The notes below the pieces were generated by a model, which did not search any database, was not told the DNA's origin, and saw only the letters and a list, made by a program, of their open reading frames with translations. The position numbers and the translations under genes were made by a program. From an uncultured Alphaproteobacteria bacterium (GTDB lineage: Bacteria > Pseudomonadota > Alphaproteobacteria > RF32 > CAG-239): a stretch of DNA of 56,724 nucleotides. The stretch is from NCBI GenBank assembly GCA_910577205.1, contig CAJTMA010000012.1, positions 1-56,724 of the forward strand. The letters are read 5' to 3'. Positions 34,323 through 41,974 of this stretch are shown here, piece by piece (the stretch's first letter is position 1; every line of letters begins with the position of its first letter).

Positions 34323-35918
34323 CTAGTATAACAGTTTATACAGGGCGGCTGATTGTCCGGTGCGGCTTAATTTCTTTTCACCGAGAAACTCAAATTCATA
34401 ACGGCTGTCGGTCAGTTCGTCCTTAATTGTGTCATTAACGATGATTTCATTGTTATAGGTTTGCTCAAAGATGTCGGCCAGATACGGACTTAGATTAGGC
34501 TCATCTTCGGTCGGCATTTCCAAAATACAGCATTTGCTGTCCAACAAAAGCCCCTCGCTGCCGGACTGTTCTTTAAAGGCTTCAATGTCGTTCAAAAAAT
34601 CGACCACAAACCGGGCGGCATTGTTCAGCTTGGCAAATTCTACAGACGTTATCTCATTGGCTTCAATGACATTTTCCCCCTCCAGCTTCGACACCAGATT
34701 GGCAATTATATTCCTTATCTGCCCACGAATGACACTTATATCTTCCGCAGAAACTTCATGCTCATCATCATAAAAATTAACTGTGGTTTTAAGGCTGGCA
34801 ATACATTTAAACATAATATCGTTCTCCTGTGATGCCTGGCTATTGATGGCGATTTCTTCCGGCAAAGGTTCAGGCTGCTTATTCAAACTCGTCCACTTTT
34901 TCAGAGTGGCCTTTAAGATATAAGCATCCATATTCACATCTTTAATCACCTGCGCCATTAAATATGCGCCGACACCGGTCAAAAAGATGGCAACCTTATT
35001 GTCTTTATAGGTTCGTTTGGCTTCATAGAAAGCTGATAAATCGGCCTTATCGCCATCTAAAATTTTAAATGATTCATTCAGAAGGGAATTGGCTTCGGAG
35101 ATAATCAGCCCGCAGTAACGCGACAGTTCCAAGCAGCCGCCGTAAACAATCAGTTTAATGCCAAGCCGCGTAAAACTGTCATGCAAAGAAGTTCCCGTTT
35201 CCAAATTGCCCAGAATTTGGGTTAAAAATTCAACAATATATCTTTTATGCTCCAGCGGGGCTTCGGGATAAACCGGGGCGATAACTTCTTCATATTCGTC
35301 ATTGAGATTATAGCGGCGGATAATTGCTTCCGCTTTATTAAAGAAACGCCGCTCGTTGATGACTTTTTTGCGTTCATTATGCGCATAAAAAGCTGACCAA
35401 GGCACTTTTTTCAAAATCAGCGGCAGCGCGATTAACAGGAAGATGACAAAGAAAGCCACAAACATGACACTTTTGCGGCGGTCTTCCGGGATGACAACCT
35501 CCACCACCGGCTCAATCAAACTAACCAACAGGTTGGCAAAAACCAAAGACAGGATAATTATCGACACCAGTTTGCCAATAGCCATCATCATAGAATTGCG
35601 CGGCGGAGATTTCTCGTTTTCGGTTTTAACGTATTCAACGTTATACTCGCCGTTAAAATTATTAAACAGGCTGGAAACTTTGGATGATTTTGCCTTTTTC
35701 TTGCGACCAAGCCCGCCGATATACTCGACGCTTTCCTGATATGTGTTGTCTTGAACATCAAAAATTTCACGGATAATTTTGACGGCAACCTGATCTTCCG
35801 TTTCAATTTCCTTAGCCAGATTGACCGCTTCTTGCCGCTGGTCAGCAGAAAACTGGTCAACCAGTTTCCAGCCGTCACCGCGGTTGGCATAAACTTCATA
35901 ATGTATTATCTTTACCAT
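34323..35918 (-). CDS. Membrane protein of unknown function
   Basis: 531 residues. A cytoplasmic N-terminal region (about 110 residues starting MVKIIHYEVYANRGDGWKLVDQFS), two membrane helices near 112-135 and 148-168, then about 350 soluble helical residues, with one further hydrophobic stretch (VAIFLTGVGAYLMAQV). I recognise no catalytic motif. It has no clear ribosome site at 35918. The upstream rpmE gene has its own terminator, so this gene probably has its own promoter. Confidence 0.75.
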   Translation of the reverse strand: MVKIIHYEVYANRGDGWKLVDQFSADQRQEAVNLAKEIETEDQVAVKIIREIFDVQDNTYQESVEYIGGLGRKKKAKSSKVSSLFNNFNGEYNVEYVKTENEKSPPRNSMMMAIGKLVSIIILSLVFANLLVSLIEPVVEVVIPEDRRKSVMFVAFFVIFLLIALPLILKKVPWSAFYAHNERKKVINERRFFNKAEAIIRRYNLNDEYEEVIAPVYPEAPLEHKRYIVEFLTQILGNLETGTSLHDSFTRLGIKLIVYGGCLELSRYCGLIISEANSLLNESFKILDGDKADLSAFYEAKRTYKDNKVAIFLTGVGAYLMAQVIKDVNMDAYILKATLKKWTSLNKQPEPLPEEIAINSQASQENDIMFKCIASLKTTVNFYDDEHEVSAEDISVIRGQIRNIIANLVSKLEGENVIEANEITSVEFAKLNNAARFVVDFLNDIEAFKEQSGSEGLLLDSKCCILEMPTEDEPNLSPYLADIFEQTYNNEIIVNDTIKDELTDSRYEFEFLGEKKLSRTGQSAALYKLLY

Positions 35919-35936
35919 ATCCGTTACTTATCAGCA

Positions 35937-35971
35937 TAAAAAAAACCTGCATCAGTATCGCATGATGCAGG
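35937..35971 (-). terminator. Terminator of rpmE
   Basis: On the minus strand CCTGCATCA/TGATGCAGG stem with an 8-base loop, followed by a T-run of about eight. Confidence 0.88.
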
Positions 35972-35991
35972 TTAATAAACACTAAACAGAC

Positions 35992-36228
35992 TTAGTTAGA
36001 AGTATCCGGTTTCAGACCGAAAGCACCAAATTTAGAGTTAAATTTGGAAACCTGGCCGCCAGTATCAACCATGCGGTGAACACCAGTCCATGCCGGGTGA
36101 GATTTCGGGTCAATTTCCAGAGTCATTCTATCACCGGCTTTACCCCAGGTGGTTTTTGTTTTAACTTCAGTACCGTCTGTCATCACATAAGTAATTTCGT
36201 GATAATCCGGATGAATACCTTTTTTCAT
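35992..36228 (-). CDS. rpmE: Ribosomal protein bL31
   Basis: 78 residues starting MKKGIHPDYHEITYVMTDGTE, with the conserved SHPAWTGVHRMVDTGGQVSKFNSKFG region. It lacks the four zinc-binding cysteines, so it is the Cys-free (C-minus) form of L31. Large-subunit protein bridging to the small subunit. GGAG ribosome site 8 nt before ATG, own promoter at 36275-36303 and own terminator. Confidence 0.96.
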   Translation of the reverse strand: MKKGIHPDYHEITYVMTDGTEVKTKTTWGKAGDRMTLEIDPKSHPAWTGVHRMVDTGGQVSKFNSKFGAFGLKPDTSN

Positions 36229-36274
36229 CTTATTTTCTCCAAAACTTTAAATTTATGACATTAAATTTAGTGCT

Positions 36275-36303
36275 CTTATACATTAGACTCTTGAATAAGG
36301 CAA
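36275..36303 (-). promoter_or_regulatory. Promoter of rpmE
   Basis: On the minus strand TTGCCT (36303-36298), 17-base spacer, TATAAG (36280-36275). The same -35 hexamer occurs in the candidate sRNA promoter at 26701. Confidence 0.6.
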
Positions 36304-36330
36304 GCATTAATTTACATAATTTTAATTTTT

Positions 36331-37383
36331 TTATTTAATTTCTTCAATTTCCACCAAATTGCGTTTTTCGGCATCATCGGTGACATTTATCACTTTAATG
36401 CTGAAATTTTTATAGCCTTTGTTCAGCAAAAGCGAACGGATTTCCGTTGCCCGGTCAAGGCTGAGCTTTTTCTTTTTGAAAGAATTTTCGCCATTATCAT
36501 AGTTATAGGCATAGATGGCAATTTTATGTTTCTGCGGATCTTCAAATCCGTTAATCAGCGCCATAATCTTTTCTGCATTTTGCGGCGAAACGGTATAATC
36601 TCCGTCGTCAAACATAATCTGGCCTTCCACCGGAACAGGGGCAGACGCTTCTACGGGTATCAAAGGTTTAATCACCTCCGGTTCTGCAGCCGGAACTGTT
36701 GCTTTGCTTTCCGCAGCTTCCTGAGTTAAGACAACAGGGGCTGGAGCAGCTGTTTCAACAGCCTTTTCTGGTTCTGCTTCAGGTTTAGCAGCTTCCGGTT
36801 CTGGTTTTGCTGTAACTTCTTCTGAAACAGCCGGAGCTTTTTCCGGAACAGGCATTTCGGCCGTAACATCGGCGTTGTTCTCAACCTCAGGCTTTTCTGC
36901 TGCCGGCGCATTTTCAACACTGTTTTCAGCATCGTTCTGTGCGGCTTCCGGTTCAGAATTATCCGGAAGAGAAGCATTTACCGGCGCAATCTCCTCTCTG
37001 GCTTCGGAAGAGGTATCAGGCAAAGTAATCGGCTCTGCCGGTTTGACTTCTTCCGTTTTTTCATTGGCTAAGGGCTGGGGGATTTCCGGAGCCTGCGGCG
37101 CAATGACGATAGATTTGCCGGTTTCGGTTTCTTCAACATCGACTTTCACAGGCACAGCTTTTTTAGCGGCCTTTTTCTTCGCTTTCTTTTTAACGGCTTT
37201 TTTTACCGGCGACTTTTTGACAACCGGAAACAGGGGCTGGGTTTCTACAAACAGCGAATCGCCCGGCTGTAAATTATTCAACACAGACAAATCGACATAA
37301 ACATCATCCGCCGCCTGAGCCGAAACAGCGCCCAGCAAAACCAACGCGCAAACCGACGTTTTTATCAGATGTTTAAACTGCAT
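36331..37383 (-). CDS. Secreted Pro/Ala/Glu-rich protein with C-terminal OmpA-like domain
   Basis: 350 residues: signal peptide ending SAQA, a short folded segment (VYVDLSVLNNLQPGDSLFV), a Lys-rich stretch (KKSPVKKAVKKKAKKKAAKK), a long P/A/E-rich spacer to about residue 250, and a terminal domain resembling OmpA_C (GQIMFDDGDYTVSP ... IAIYAYNYDNGENSFKKKKLSLDRATEIRSLLLNKGY). The KxxLSLxRAxEIRxxLL helix matches the peptidoglycan-binding fold, although the usual Asp/Arg pair is partly replaced. It probably spans periplasm and cell wall, like a TonB- or Pal-type linker. GGGGAGGGG ribosome site. Confidence 0.8.
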   Translation of the reverse strand: MQFKHLIKTSVCALVLLGAVSAQAADDVYVDLSVLNNLQPGDSLFVETQPLFPVVKKSPVKKAVKKKAKKKAAKKAVPVKVDVEETETGKSIVIAPQAPEIPQPLANEKTEEVKPAEPITLPDTSSEAREEIAPVNASLPDNSEPEAAQNDAENSVENAPAAEKPEVENNADVTAEMPVPEKAPAVSEEVTAKPEPEAAKPEAEPEKAVETAAPAPVVLTQEAAESKATVPAAEPEVIKPLIPVEASAPVPVEGQIMFDDGDYTVSPQNAEKIMALINGFEDPQKHKIAIYAYNYDNGENSFKKKKLSLDRATEIRSLLLNKGYKNFSIKVINVTDDAEKRNLVEIEEIK

Positions 37384-37404
37384 AATATCCCCTCCCCTTT
37401 ATAA

Positions 37405-38208
37405 TTAGTCAGATAATAATTCGCCGAGTTTCCGTCCCAGTTCGTTGTTGACGGCAAACAGATTGCCGGAATTGATAACCAACTCCAGATTTTCGGTGCG
37501 TTTGTCTTTCTGGTCAATATCATAGATATGACCGCCGGCTTCTTTCACCAGCAACAGCCCTGCGGCAAATTCGCCCAGCTTATTGCCGCGGCTGACAGCC
37601 GCATCATATTTGCCGGAAGCCACATAAGCCATGTCTAAGGCACAAGAACCGGAAATGCGCAGATTATCAGTGGCGGCAACCAGTTTCTTTTGCAAGGTAT
37701 CATATTCGCTGACGGCTTCCTGATAATTAACCAAGGTGCTGACCAGAGCTTCTTTAACATCCTTGCGAGCAGAAACGCGCAGGCGTTCATGATTACGGAA
37801 ACCCTCTTTATAAGCGCCTTTGCCTTTCTCGGCAAAATAAAGGTTATCAGCGGCCGGATTATATACGACTGCCGCGGTGATTGCGCCGCCTTCATAAACC
37901 GCAACGCTGACAGCAAAATGCGGAATGCCGTGGGCATAGTTGCTTAAACCGTCAATCGGCGCAACAATAAAGCACGGGCGGCTGCCCAGTTTTTCAGCCT
38001 CAGTGACGATGGCATAATCAGGATGGATTTTGCCTAACTCGACCTGTAGCGCTTTAGACACCCGGGTATAAGAGGCAACAACAAACTCTTTATAGCCTTT
38101 CACGGAGGATTGCAGCTGTTCAATCTCGCTGAAATCGCGGTTCAGCGAAGCGGCAGCTTTTTTGACCGCGTTAATCAGCAAGGAGAGTGACGGAGATAAA
38201 TATGACAT
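37405..38208 (-). CDS. Inositol-monophosphatase-family protein with altered active site
   Basis: 267 residues with the overall IMPase pattern, but key motifs are changed. DPIDGTxNF reads APIDGLSNY (residues 83-91), losing the first metal-binding Asp. WDxAAG reads LGEFAAG, with Glu213 in place of Asp. The EE/ES motif reads TEAEK. Catalysis would be weak or absent, so it may have become a regulator or RNA-associated factor, as SuhB partly is. The start overlaps the efp stop by one base (TAATG), so it is translationally coupled to EF-P. Confidence 0.85.
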   Translation of the reverse strand: MSYLSPSLSLLINAVKKAAASLNRDFSEIEQLQSSVKGYKEFVVASYTRVSKALQVELGKIHPDYAIVTEAEKLGSRPCFIVAPIDGLSNYAHGIPHFAVSVAVYEGGAITAAVVYNPAADNLYFAEKGKGAYKEGFRNHERLRVSARKDVKEALVSTLVNYQEAVSEYDTLQKKLVAATDNLRISGSCALDMAYVASGKYDAAVSRGNKLGEFAAGLLLVKEAGGHIYDIDQKDKRTENLELVINSGNLFAVNNELGRKLGELLSD

Positions 38209-38771
38209 TATTTAGCTCTTTCAACATAGTTGGCTTCGGCTGTGCCGACAACAATCTTATCACCAATACCGATAAACGGCGGAACAGTGGTGCGGACACC
38301 ATTGTCCAAAATAGCCGGTTTGTAAGAAGAAGCTGCGGTCTGTCCTTTAACAACAGGCTCAGTTTCGACAACTTCGCAAACAACCTGTTGCGGCAGTTCA
38401 ACGGAAATCGGCTTGCCATCAATAAAGCTGATGATAACCTGCATACCATCAGTCATAAATGGACGGCTGTCACCAAGAATATCTGCCGGCATGGAGAATT
38501 GATCAAAAGTTTCGCTGTCCATAAAGGTCAGGCCGGTTGCATCTTCAAACAAGAACTGGCAGTCTTTTTCTTCAACCATCAGCTTTTCAACAGTATCTTC
38601 AGTACGGAAACGTTCATTGGTTTTCGTGCCTTCTTCAACAGCTTTCATTTCAACCTGCATAAAAGCGCCGCCTTTACCCGGTTTGATGTGCATAGCTTTG
38701 GTGATGGTCCAAGGTTTGTTTTTGTATTCGATTACCCAACCGATGCGGATAGAACCTGCGAGTTGTTTCAT
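38208..38771 (-). CDS. efp: Translation elongation factor P
   Basis: 187 residues, three beta-barrel domains. KPGKGGAF places Lys33 at the tip of domain I, the site that is modified (beta-lysyl or other) to help ribosomes through polyproline. The C-terminal GDKIVVGTAEANYVER segment is typical. Polyproline targets exist locally, for example the P/A/E-rich protein at 36331-37383. Coupled to the IMPase-like gene downstream. Confidence 0.96.
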   Translation of the reverse strand: MKQLAGSIRIGWVIEYKNKPWTITKAMHIKPGKGGAFMQVEMKAVEEGTKTNERFRTEDTVEKLMVEEKDCQFLFEDATGLTFMDSETFDQFSMPADILGDSRPFMTDGMQVIISFIDGKPISVELPQQVVCEVVETEPVVKGQTAASSYKPAILDNGVRTTVPPFIGIGDKIVVGTAEANYVERAK

Positions 38772-38842
38772 ATATATTCTCCGTATTTACAATTTTAAAA
38801 ATGATTGAACTGATTTCGAGACTCGAAATTTTAATCAAGAAC

Positions 38843-39388
38843 TTAATCTAATCTTTGTTTTTTAGCAACAAAAATCGTATATTCGCGGTCAGATAAAATA
38901 ACAATATCACAGTCAAAAGACTGAAAACCGACATTTTCTTCCCGGCAAAGTACCGCTGACTGAATTAAAAAAAGTTCATTATACCAAGCGACAAGCTCTC
39001 TCACCTGATCTATGCCGTCATTCCACCCCTGAAAAATCAGGAAGTCAGGTTCGAATTCACTGATAACCATCGCTTCATGGCGGCGGTTGCGGGTGATAGC
39101 GCCAATGACGGCGTTTTTGCCCAGAAAATTGCGCAGAAACTGAAATTCGGCTTTGGGTTTTTCATTTTTGCTCATATCGGCAATGACACCGTCAAGCTCC
39201 AGCTCCTTACATAATTCGGCTCCCTGCTCTCCGCCGGAAAGCACCAGCTTTCCCGCTTGTTTGGCTTCTGCGGCAAAACGCCGGTTAAATTCTTTATCCA
39301 TGGCCGAATCGAGCAAAAAGCATTCCGCTGCGGAATCGCCGATTAAAGAGGTGTTTTCTTCAGTAACTCTGATAATAAACTTTTGCAT
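38843..39388 (-). CDS. Hypothetical TIM-barrel-like protein (thiamine-phosphate-synthase-like)
   Basis: 181 residues, cytoplasmic. Alternating strands and helices (VLSGGEQGAELCKELELDGVIADMS; NAVIGAITRNRRHEAMVISEFEPDFLIFQGW) recall ThiE/TenI-type small barrels, in which a similar IG.S.H...EA...GADY..G stretch occurs. The phosphate- and metal-binding residues of ThiE are not evident, so enzyme activity is not claimed. It diverges from the coiled-coil/zapA pair across about 90 bases. Confidence 0.6.
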   Translation of the reverse strand: MQKFIIRVTEENTSLIGDSAAECFLLDSAMDKEFNRRFAAEAKQAGKLVLSGGEQGAELCKELELDGVIADMSKNEKPKAEFQFLRNFLGKNAVIGAITRNRRHEAMVISEFEPDFLIFQGWNDGIDQVRELVAWYNELFLIQSAVLCREENVGFQSFDCDIVILSDREYTIFVAKKQRLD

Positions 39389-39481
39389 AAGATTTCTTTG
39401 CCGCTTGAATTAAAAATTATAGAACGTATTATGTTTCGTACTATAAGTAAAGAATCCCTTAAAAGGAAGCGAAATTTTACC

Positions 39482-39751
39482 ATGACCGAAAAAAATGCAG
39501 ATTTCCCCCGCACCTCCGCGGCTTTTGCTGATTTGAGCGCGGCGCTGGCACAGCTTAACAGCGCTATCGACAGCAAGAAAAGCGAACTCGCGCAAAGAGA
39601 AAAAAAGTGCCAAGCCGAATTTAAAAGCACCGAAGACAGGCTCAATCTGCTTAAGGCTTCCTCACAAAATATCATCAACAACATTAACCAGGTCATGACC
39701 CGGCTCGACAACGTATTGGAAAACGATGGCTCAAGTAACAATAACAATTAA
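39482..39751 (+). CDS. Small coiled-coil protein upstream of zapA
   Basis: 89 residues from the ATG at 39482; longer starts to 39383 run through the divergent promoter region. Almost wholly helical with a Lys/Glu-rich central coiled coil (KKSELAQREKKCQAEFKSTEDRLNLLK) and an Asn-rich end. In many alphaproteobacteria a short coiled-coil protein (DUF4164-like) sits directly before zapA; this matches by position and form. Overlaps the zapA start by 26 bases, so the two are coupled. Confidence 0.7.
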   Translation: MTEKNADFPRTSAAFADLSAALAQLNSAIDSKKSELAQREKKCQAEFKSTEDRLNLLKASSQNIINNINQVMTRLDNVLENDGSSNNNN

Positions 39752-40067
39752 TTCCCGCGAATATGCCGTTGCCTGCGAAGACGGGCAGGAAGTGCGGATT
39801 ATGCAGTTGTCGCGGCTGCTTGATGAAAAAGCGCGGATGATTACTGGCGGCAGTTTACAGGTAAATGAGAATATGCTGTTAGCCATGGTTGGCCTGCTGT
39901 TGGCAGACGAGTTGACCGAACTTAAAAAAGGGCATATTCCGGCGGCAGCTCCCGCCCCAGCTGTGGATAACTCGCGACTCCTTGATATGGATGCATCTCT
40001 GGCCGAGAAACTGCAAAATTTGGCTCAAGAAATAAATTCTGTTGCAAAAAAAATCGAATCATTATAA
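39726..40067 (+). CDS. zapA: Cell division protein ZapA
   Basis: 113 residues. The N-terminal VTITINSREYAVACEDGQE strand set and the MQLSRLLDEKARM helix match the ZapA dimer head; the C-terminal helix forms the coiled coil. ZapA bundles FtsZ filaments at mid-cell. Here it follows a coiled-coil gene and is followed by the 6S RNA-like gene, the order usual in proteobacteria. Confidence 0.9.
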   Translation: MAQVTITINSREYAVACEDGQEVRIMQLSRLLDEKARMITGGSLQVNENMLLAMVGLLLADELTELKKGHIPAAAPAPAVDNSRLLDMDASLAEKLQNLAQEINSVAKKIESL

Positions 40068-40079
40068 GCTATCGGCATA

Positions 40080-40241
40080 GGAGGCGAGCTGTCTGGTGCG
40101 TATTCCCGCAGATCTTCCGAGCCAACATTATGTTATAGGGAGCTGTCCCTGAACTGACCGAGGTCTTTTCATATGGCGCCCACTTTATTGAGAAGCGGTT
40201 CGATAAGAATGTATCTAATACGGCTATGACGGCCCCTCCGG
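40080..40241 (+). ncRNA. ssrS: 6S RNA (SsrS)-like gene
   Basis: About 160 nt between zapA and the terminator at 40253-40276. The ends pair as a rod: GGAGG with CCTCC, GCTGTC with GACGGC, and GCGTATT with AATACGGC. Inner hairpins include AGGGA/TCCCT (GCTG loop) and AACAT/ATGTT. Size, rod shape and position after zapA are those of 6S RNA, which binds sigma70-RNA polymerase. The 5-formyl-THF cycloligase gene that often follows is absent. Exact ends are estimates. Confidence 0.68.
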
Positions 40242-40252
40242 GAAATTTTAAT

Positions 40253-40276
40253 AACTCCGCATTCCGGAGTTTTTTT
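40253..40276 (+). terminator. Intrinsic terminator of the 6S-like RNA
   Basis: AACTCCG/CGGAGTT stem with CATTC loop and T7 tail. Confidence 0.88.
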
Positions 40277-40301
40277 GTATTAGCCAAGAAAGTTGTAAAG
40301 A

Positions 40302-41099
40302 GTGAGACTTATTTACTGCGGCGACGTTGTCGCCCGTGCCGGCAGGGAAGCCGTTTTATCTAATTTGCCAAATCTCCGGGAGGACTATAAACCGGATGTA
40401 ATTATCGTCAATATTGAAAATGCAGCGCATGGGTTTGGCGCAAGCCCGTCTATCTGCCGCCAGTTTCTTGATGCCGGCGTGGATGCTTTGGTTACCGGAA
40501 ACCATGTGTGGCAACAGCGGGATTTGATTCCCTTTCTGGACGAATGTAAACGAATTGTCCGGCCGTTAAACTACCCGGAAGGATTACCCGGCAAAGGCGC
40601 TATTGAATTGGAACTGCCCAACGGCAAAAAAATCTTGATTGCGCAATTGCTCGGACGGTTGTTTATGGAAGCCGTTGACTGCCCGGCGCAAGCGATTGAC
40701 AAGCTTTTGAAAAATTATATGCTCGGCAAAAACATCAATGCCATTTTTGTGGATGTCCATGCTGAAGCGACTGCCGAGAAAATCGAAATCGGCCATTATT
40801 TGGATGGACGGGTGTCGGCAGTTATCGGGTCACACACCCATATTCCGACTTCAGATTTTTGTATCCGCGACGGCGGAACAGCTTACCAGACTGATGTTGG
40901 GATGTGCGGCGATTATAATTCGGTCATCGGCTTCGATAAAACCGAACCGCTTAACCGCCTGCAACGCAAATATACCGGCGGCAGACTGACCCCGGCCAAA
41001 GGCCCGGGCACGTTGTTTGGCATTGTGATTGATGTTGACGACAATAGCGGTAAAGCTACTCACATTGAGCAAATAAAACTGCCGACTAAAACGAGTTAA
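40302..41099 (+). CDS. YmdB/TIGR00282-family metallophosphoesterase
   Basis: 265 residues, GTG start with GAGTGAG just before it. MRLIYCGDVVARAGR (the usual start is MRxLFxGDVVGxxGR), NxENAAHGFG, TGNHVWQQ, HAEATAEK and GSHTHIPTSD supply the metal ligands of the dinuclear site. The family hydrolyses cyclic nucleotides such as 2',3'-cAMP in vitro. The second GDVVxxxG position is Ala-Arg-Ala rather than Gly-Lys/Arg-x-Gly. Lies in the zapA - 6S RNA neighbourhood, as in other alphaproteobacteria. Confidence 0.92.
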   Translation: MRLIYCGDVVARAGREAVLSNLPNLREDYKPDVIIVNIENAAHGFGASPSICRQFLDAGVDALVTGNHVWQQRDLIPFLDECKRIVRPLNYPEGLPGKGAIELELPNGKKILIAQLLGRLFMEAVDCPAQAIDKLLKNYMLGKNINAIFVDVHAEATAEKIEIGHYLDGRVSAVIGSHTHIPTSDFCIRDGGTAYQTDVGMCGDYNSVIGFDKTEPLNRLQRKYTGGRLTPAKGPGTLFGIVIDVDDNSGKATHIEQIKLPTKTS

Positions 41100-41134
41100 A
41101 AAAAATCCCTCTCTGAACGAGAGGGATTTTTTTT
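41099..41134. terminator. Bidirectional terminator
   Basis: AAAATCCCTCTC/GAGAGGGATTTT stem with TGAAC loop, A-run and T-run on either side. It closes the phosphoesterase gene and the convergent secreted-protein gene. Confidence 0.92.
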
Positions 41135-41948
41135 AATAACGAATAACCCGATAAGCATATAGAACCCATCCATTAGGAAGGACAGATGTATCTGGAACTT
41201 TTCTGCTCATAGGGGTATAAATCGGCTCCAGACCTGACACAATATGTACGGAATTGAACCCTGTATCATTTGCGGGAGATGACGTTAAAAATCCCCTTAC
41301 GGAACCAGAAGCAAACTGTAATCCCAAAGCTTTAAAGCCTGAAACGACGGAAGAAGTCTTGATAAGGACCTTTTTTATTTCCCCCATGCTGATAAAAGAC
41401 CATTTGCCAGCTCCGCACCATGACTGTTCGCAACCAGATGGAGCATATGTTCGGGCATCTTCCGCTAGCGGAAATGATTTTCCTGATTTCTGAGCATAAG
41501 ACATTATTGCACTTGTATTATCTATACCGCTATCGTTACATTCTTTCCCCTGACAATTGACTAGATTGAGGATTTCACCATCCTCGCCCCAGTTGATTTT
41601 ATTCGAATTACTGCGAGAAAATTCCTGCGCCTCTAGGGAAATAGCCAAACGGTTACTGGCATCAAAAATCACGCCGATTGGCTTTTTTGCCTTAACAACT
41701 CCAGAAGATATAGAATGATCAGCATAAAGTATATCCCCTTCATTACCAATTATATCAAAACTGCAAATCATTTTGCTGAGGTCGGTTGGACATTTGAGAA
41801 TATTATTCCCGTTAAGACAATCTTCAGCGGAATAAATATACCCCAATTCTTCACAAGACGGCGGTTTGATACAAGTTTGCGCCTTAACCGTTTTTATGCC
41901 AAATACAGCCATAAGCAGTGCCGCCCCTATTATTGTTGTCTTTTTCAT
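41133..41948 (-). CDS. Secreted protein with Cys N-module and DUF1566-like C-terminal domain
   Basis: 271 residues: signal peptide (cleavage near VKA-Q), Cys module CIKPPSCEELGYIYSAEDC...KCP...C shared with the 448-918 protein, then a domain of about 200 residues (GDILYADHS ... PIGVIFDASNRLAIS ... W ... SFPLAEDARTYAP ... WSFISMGEIKKV) that resembles DUF1566 / FISUMP-type surface domains. Function unknown; probably on the cell surface. It lies 26 bases after the Cys-rich gene at 41975-42991, forming the same two-gene order as at the window start. Confidence 0.85.
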   Translation of the reverse strand: MKKTTIIGAALLMAVFGIKTVKAQTCIKPPSCEELGYIYSAEDCLNGNNILKCPTDLSKMICSFDIIGNEGDILYADHSISSGVVKAKKPIGVIFDASNRLAISLEAQEFSRSNSNKINWGEDGEILNLVNCQGKECNDSGIDNTSAIMSYAQKSGKSFPLAEDARTYAPSGCEQSWCGAGKWSFISMGEIKKVLIKTSSVVSGFKALGLQFASGSVRGFLTSSPANDTGFNSVHIVSGLEPIYTPMSRKVPDTSVLPNGWVLYAYRVIRY

Positions 41949-41974
41949 TTCTTTTCTCCTCTGTCTTTTATTTA

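Noticed and set aside
34323..35918. Nucleotide cyclase or chemoreceptor
   Set aside because: Two helices and a large soluble part fit the shape, but no catalytic or signalling motif is visible.
38843..39388. Functional thiamine-phosphate synthase
   Set aside because: Fold-like alternation is present but the substrate and Mg-binding residues of ThiE are not evident.
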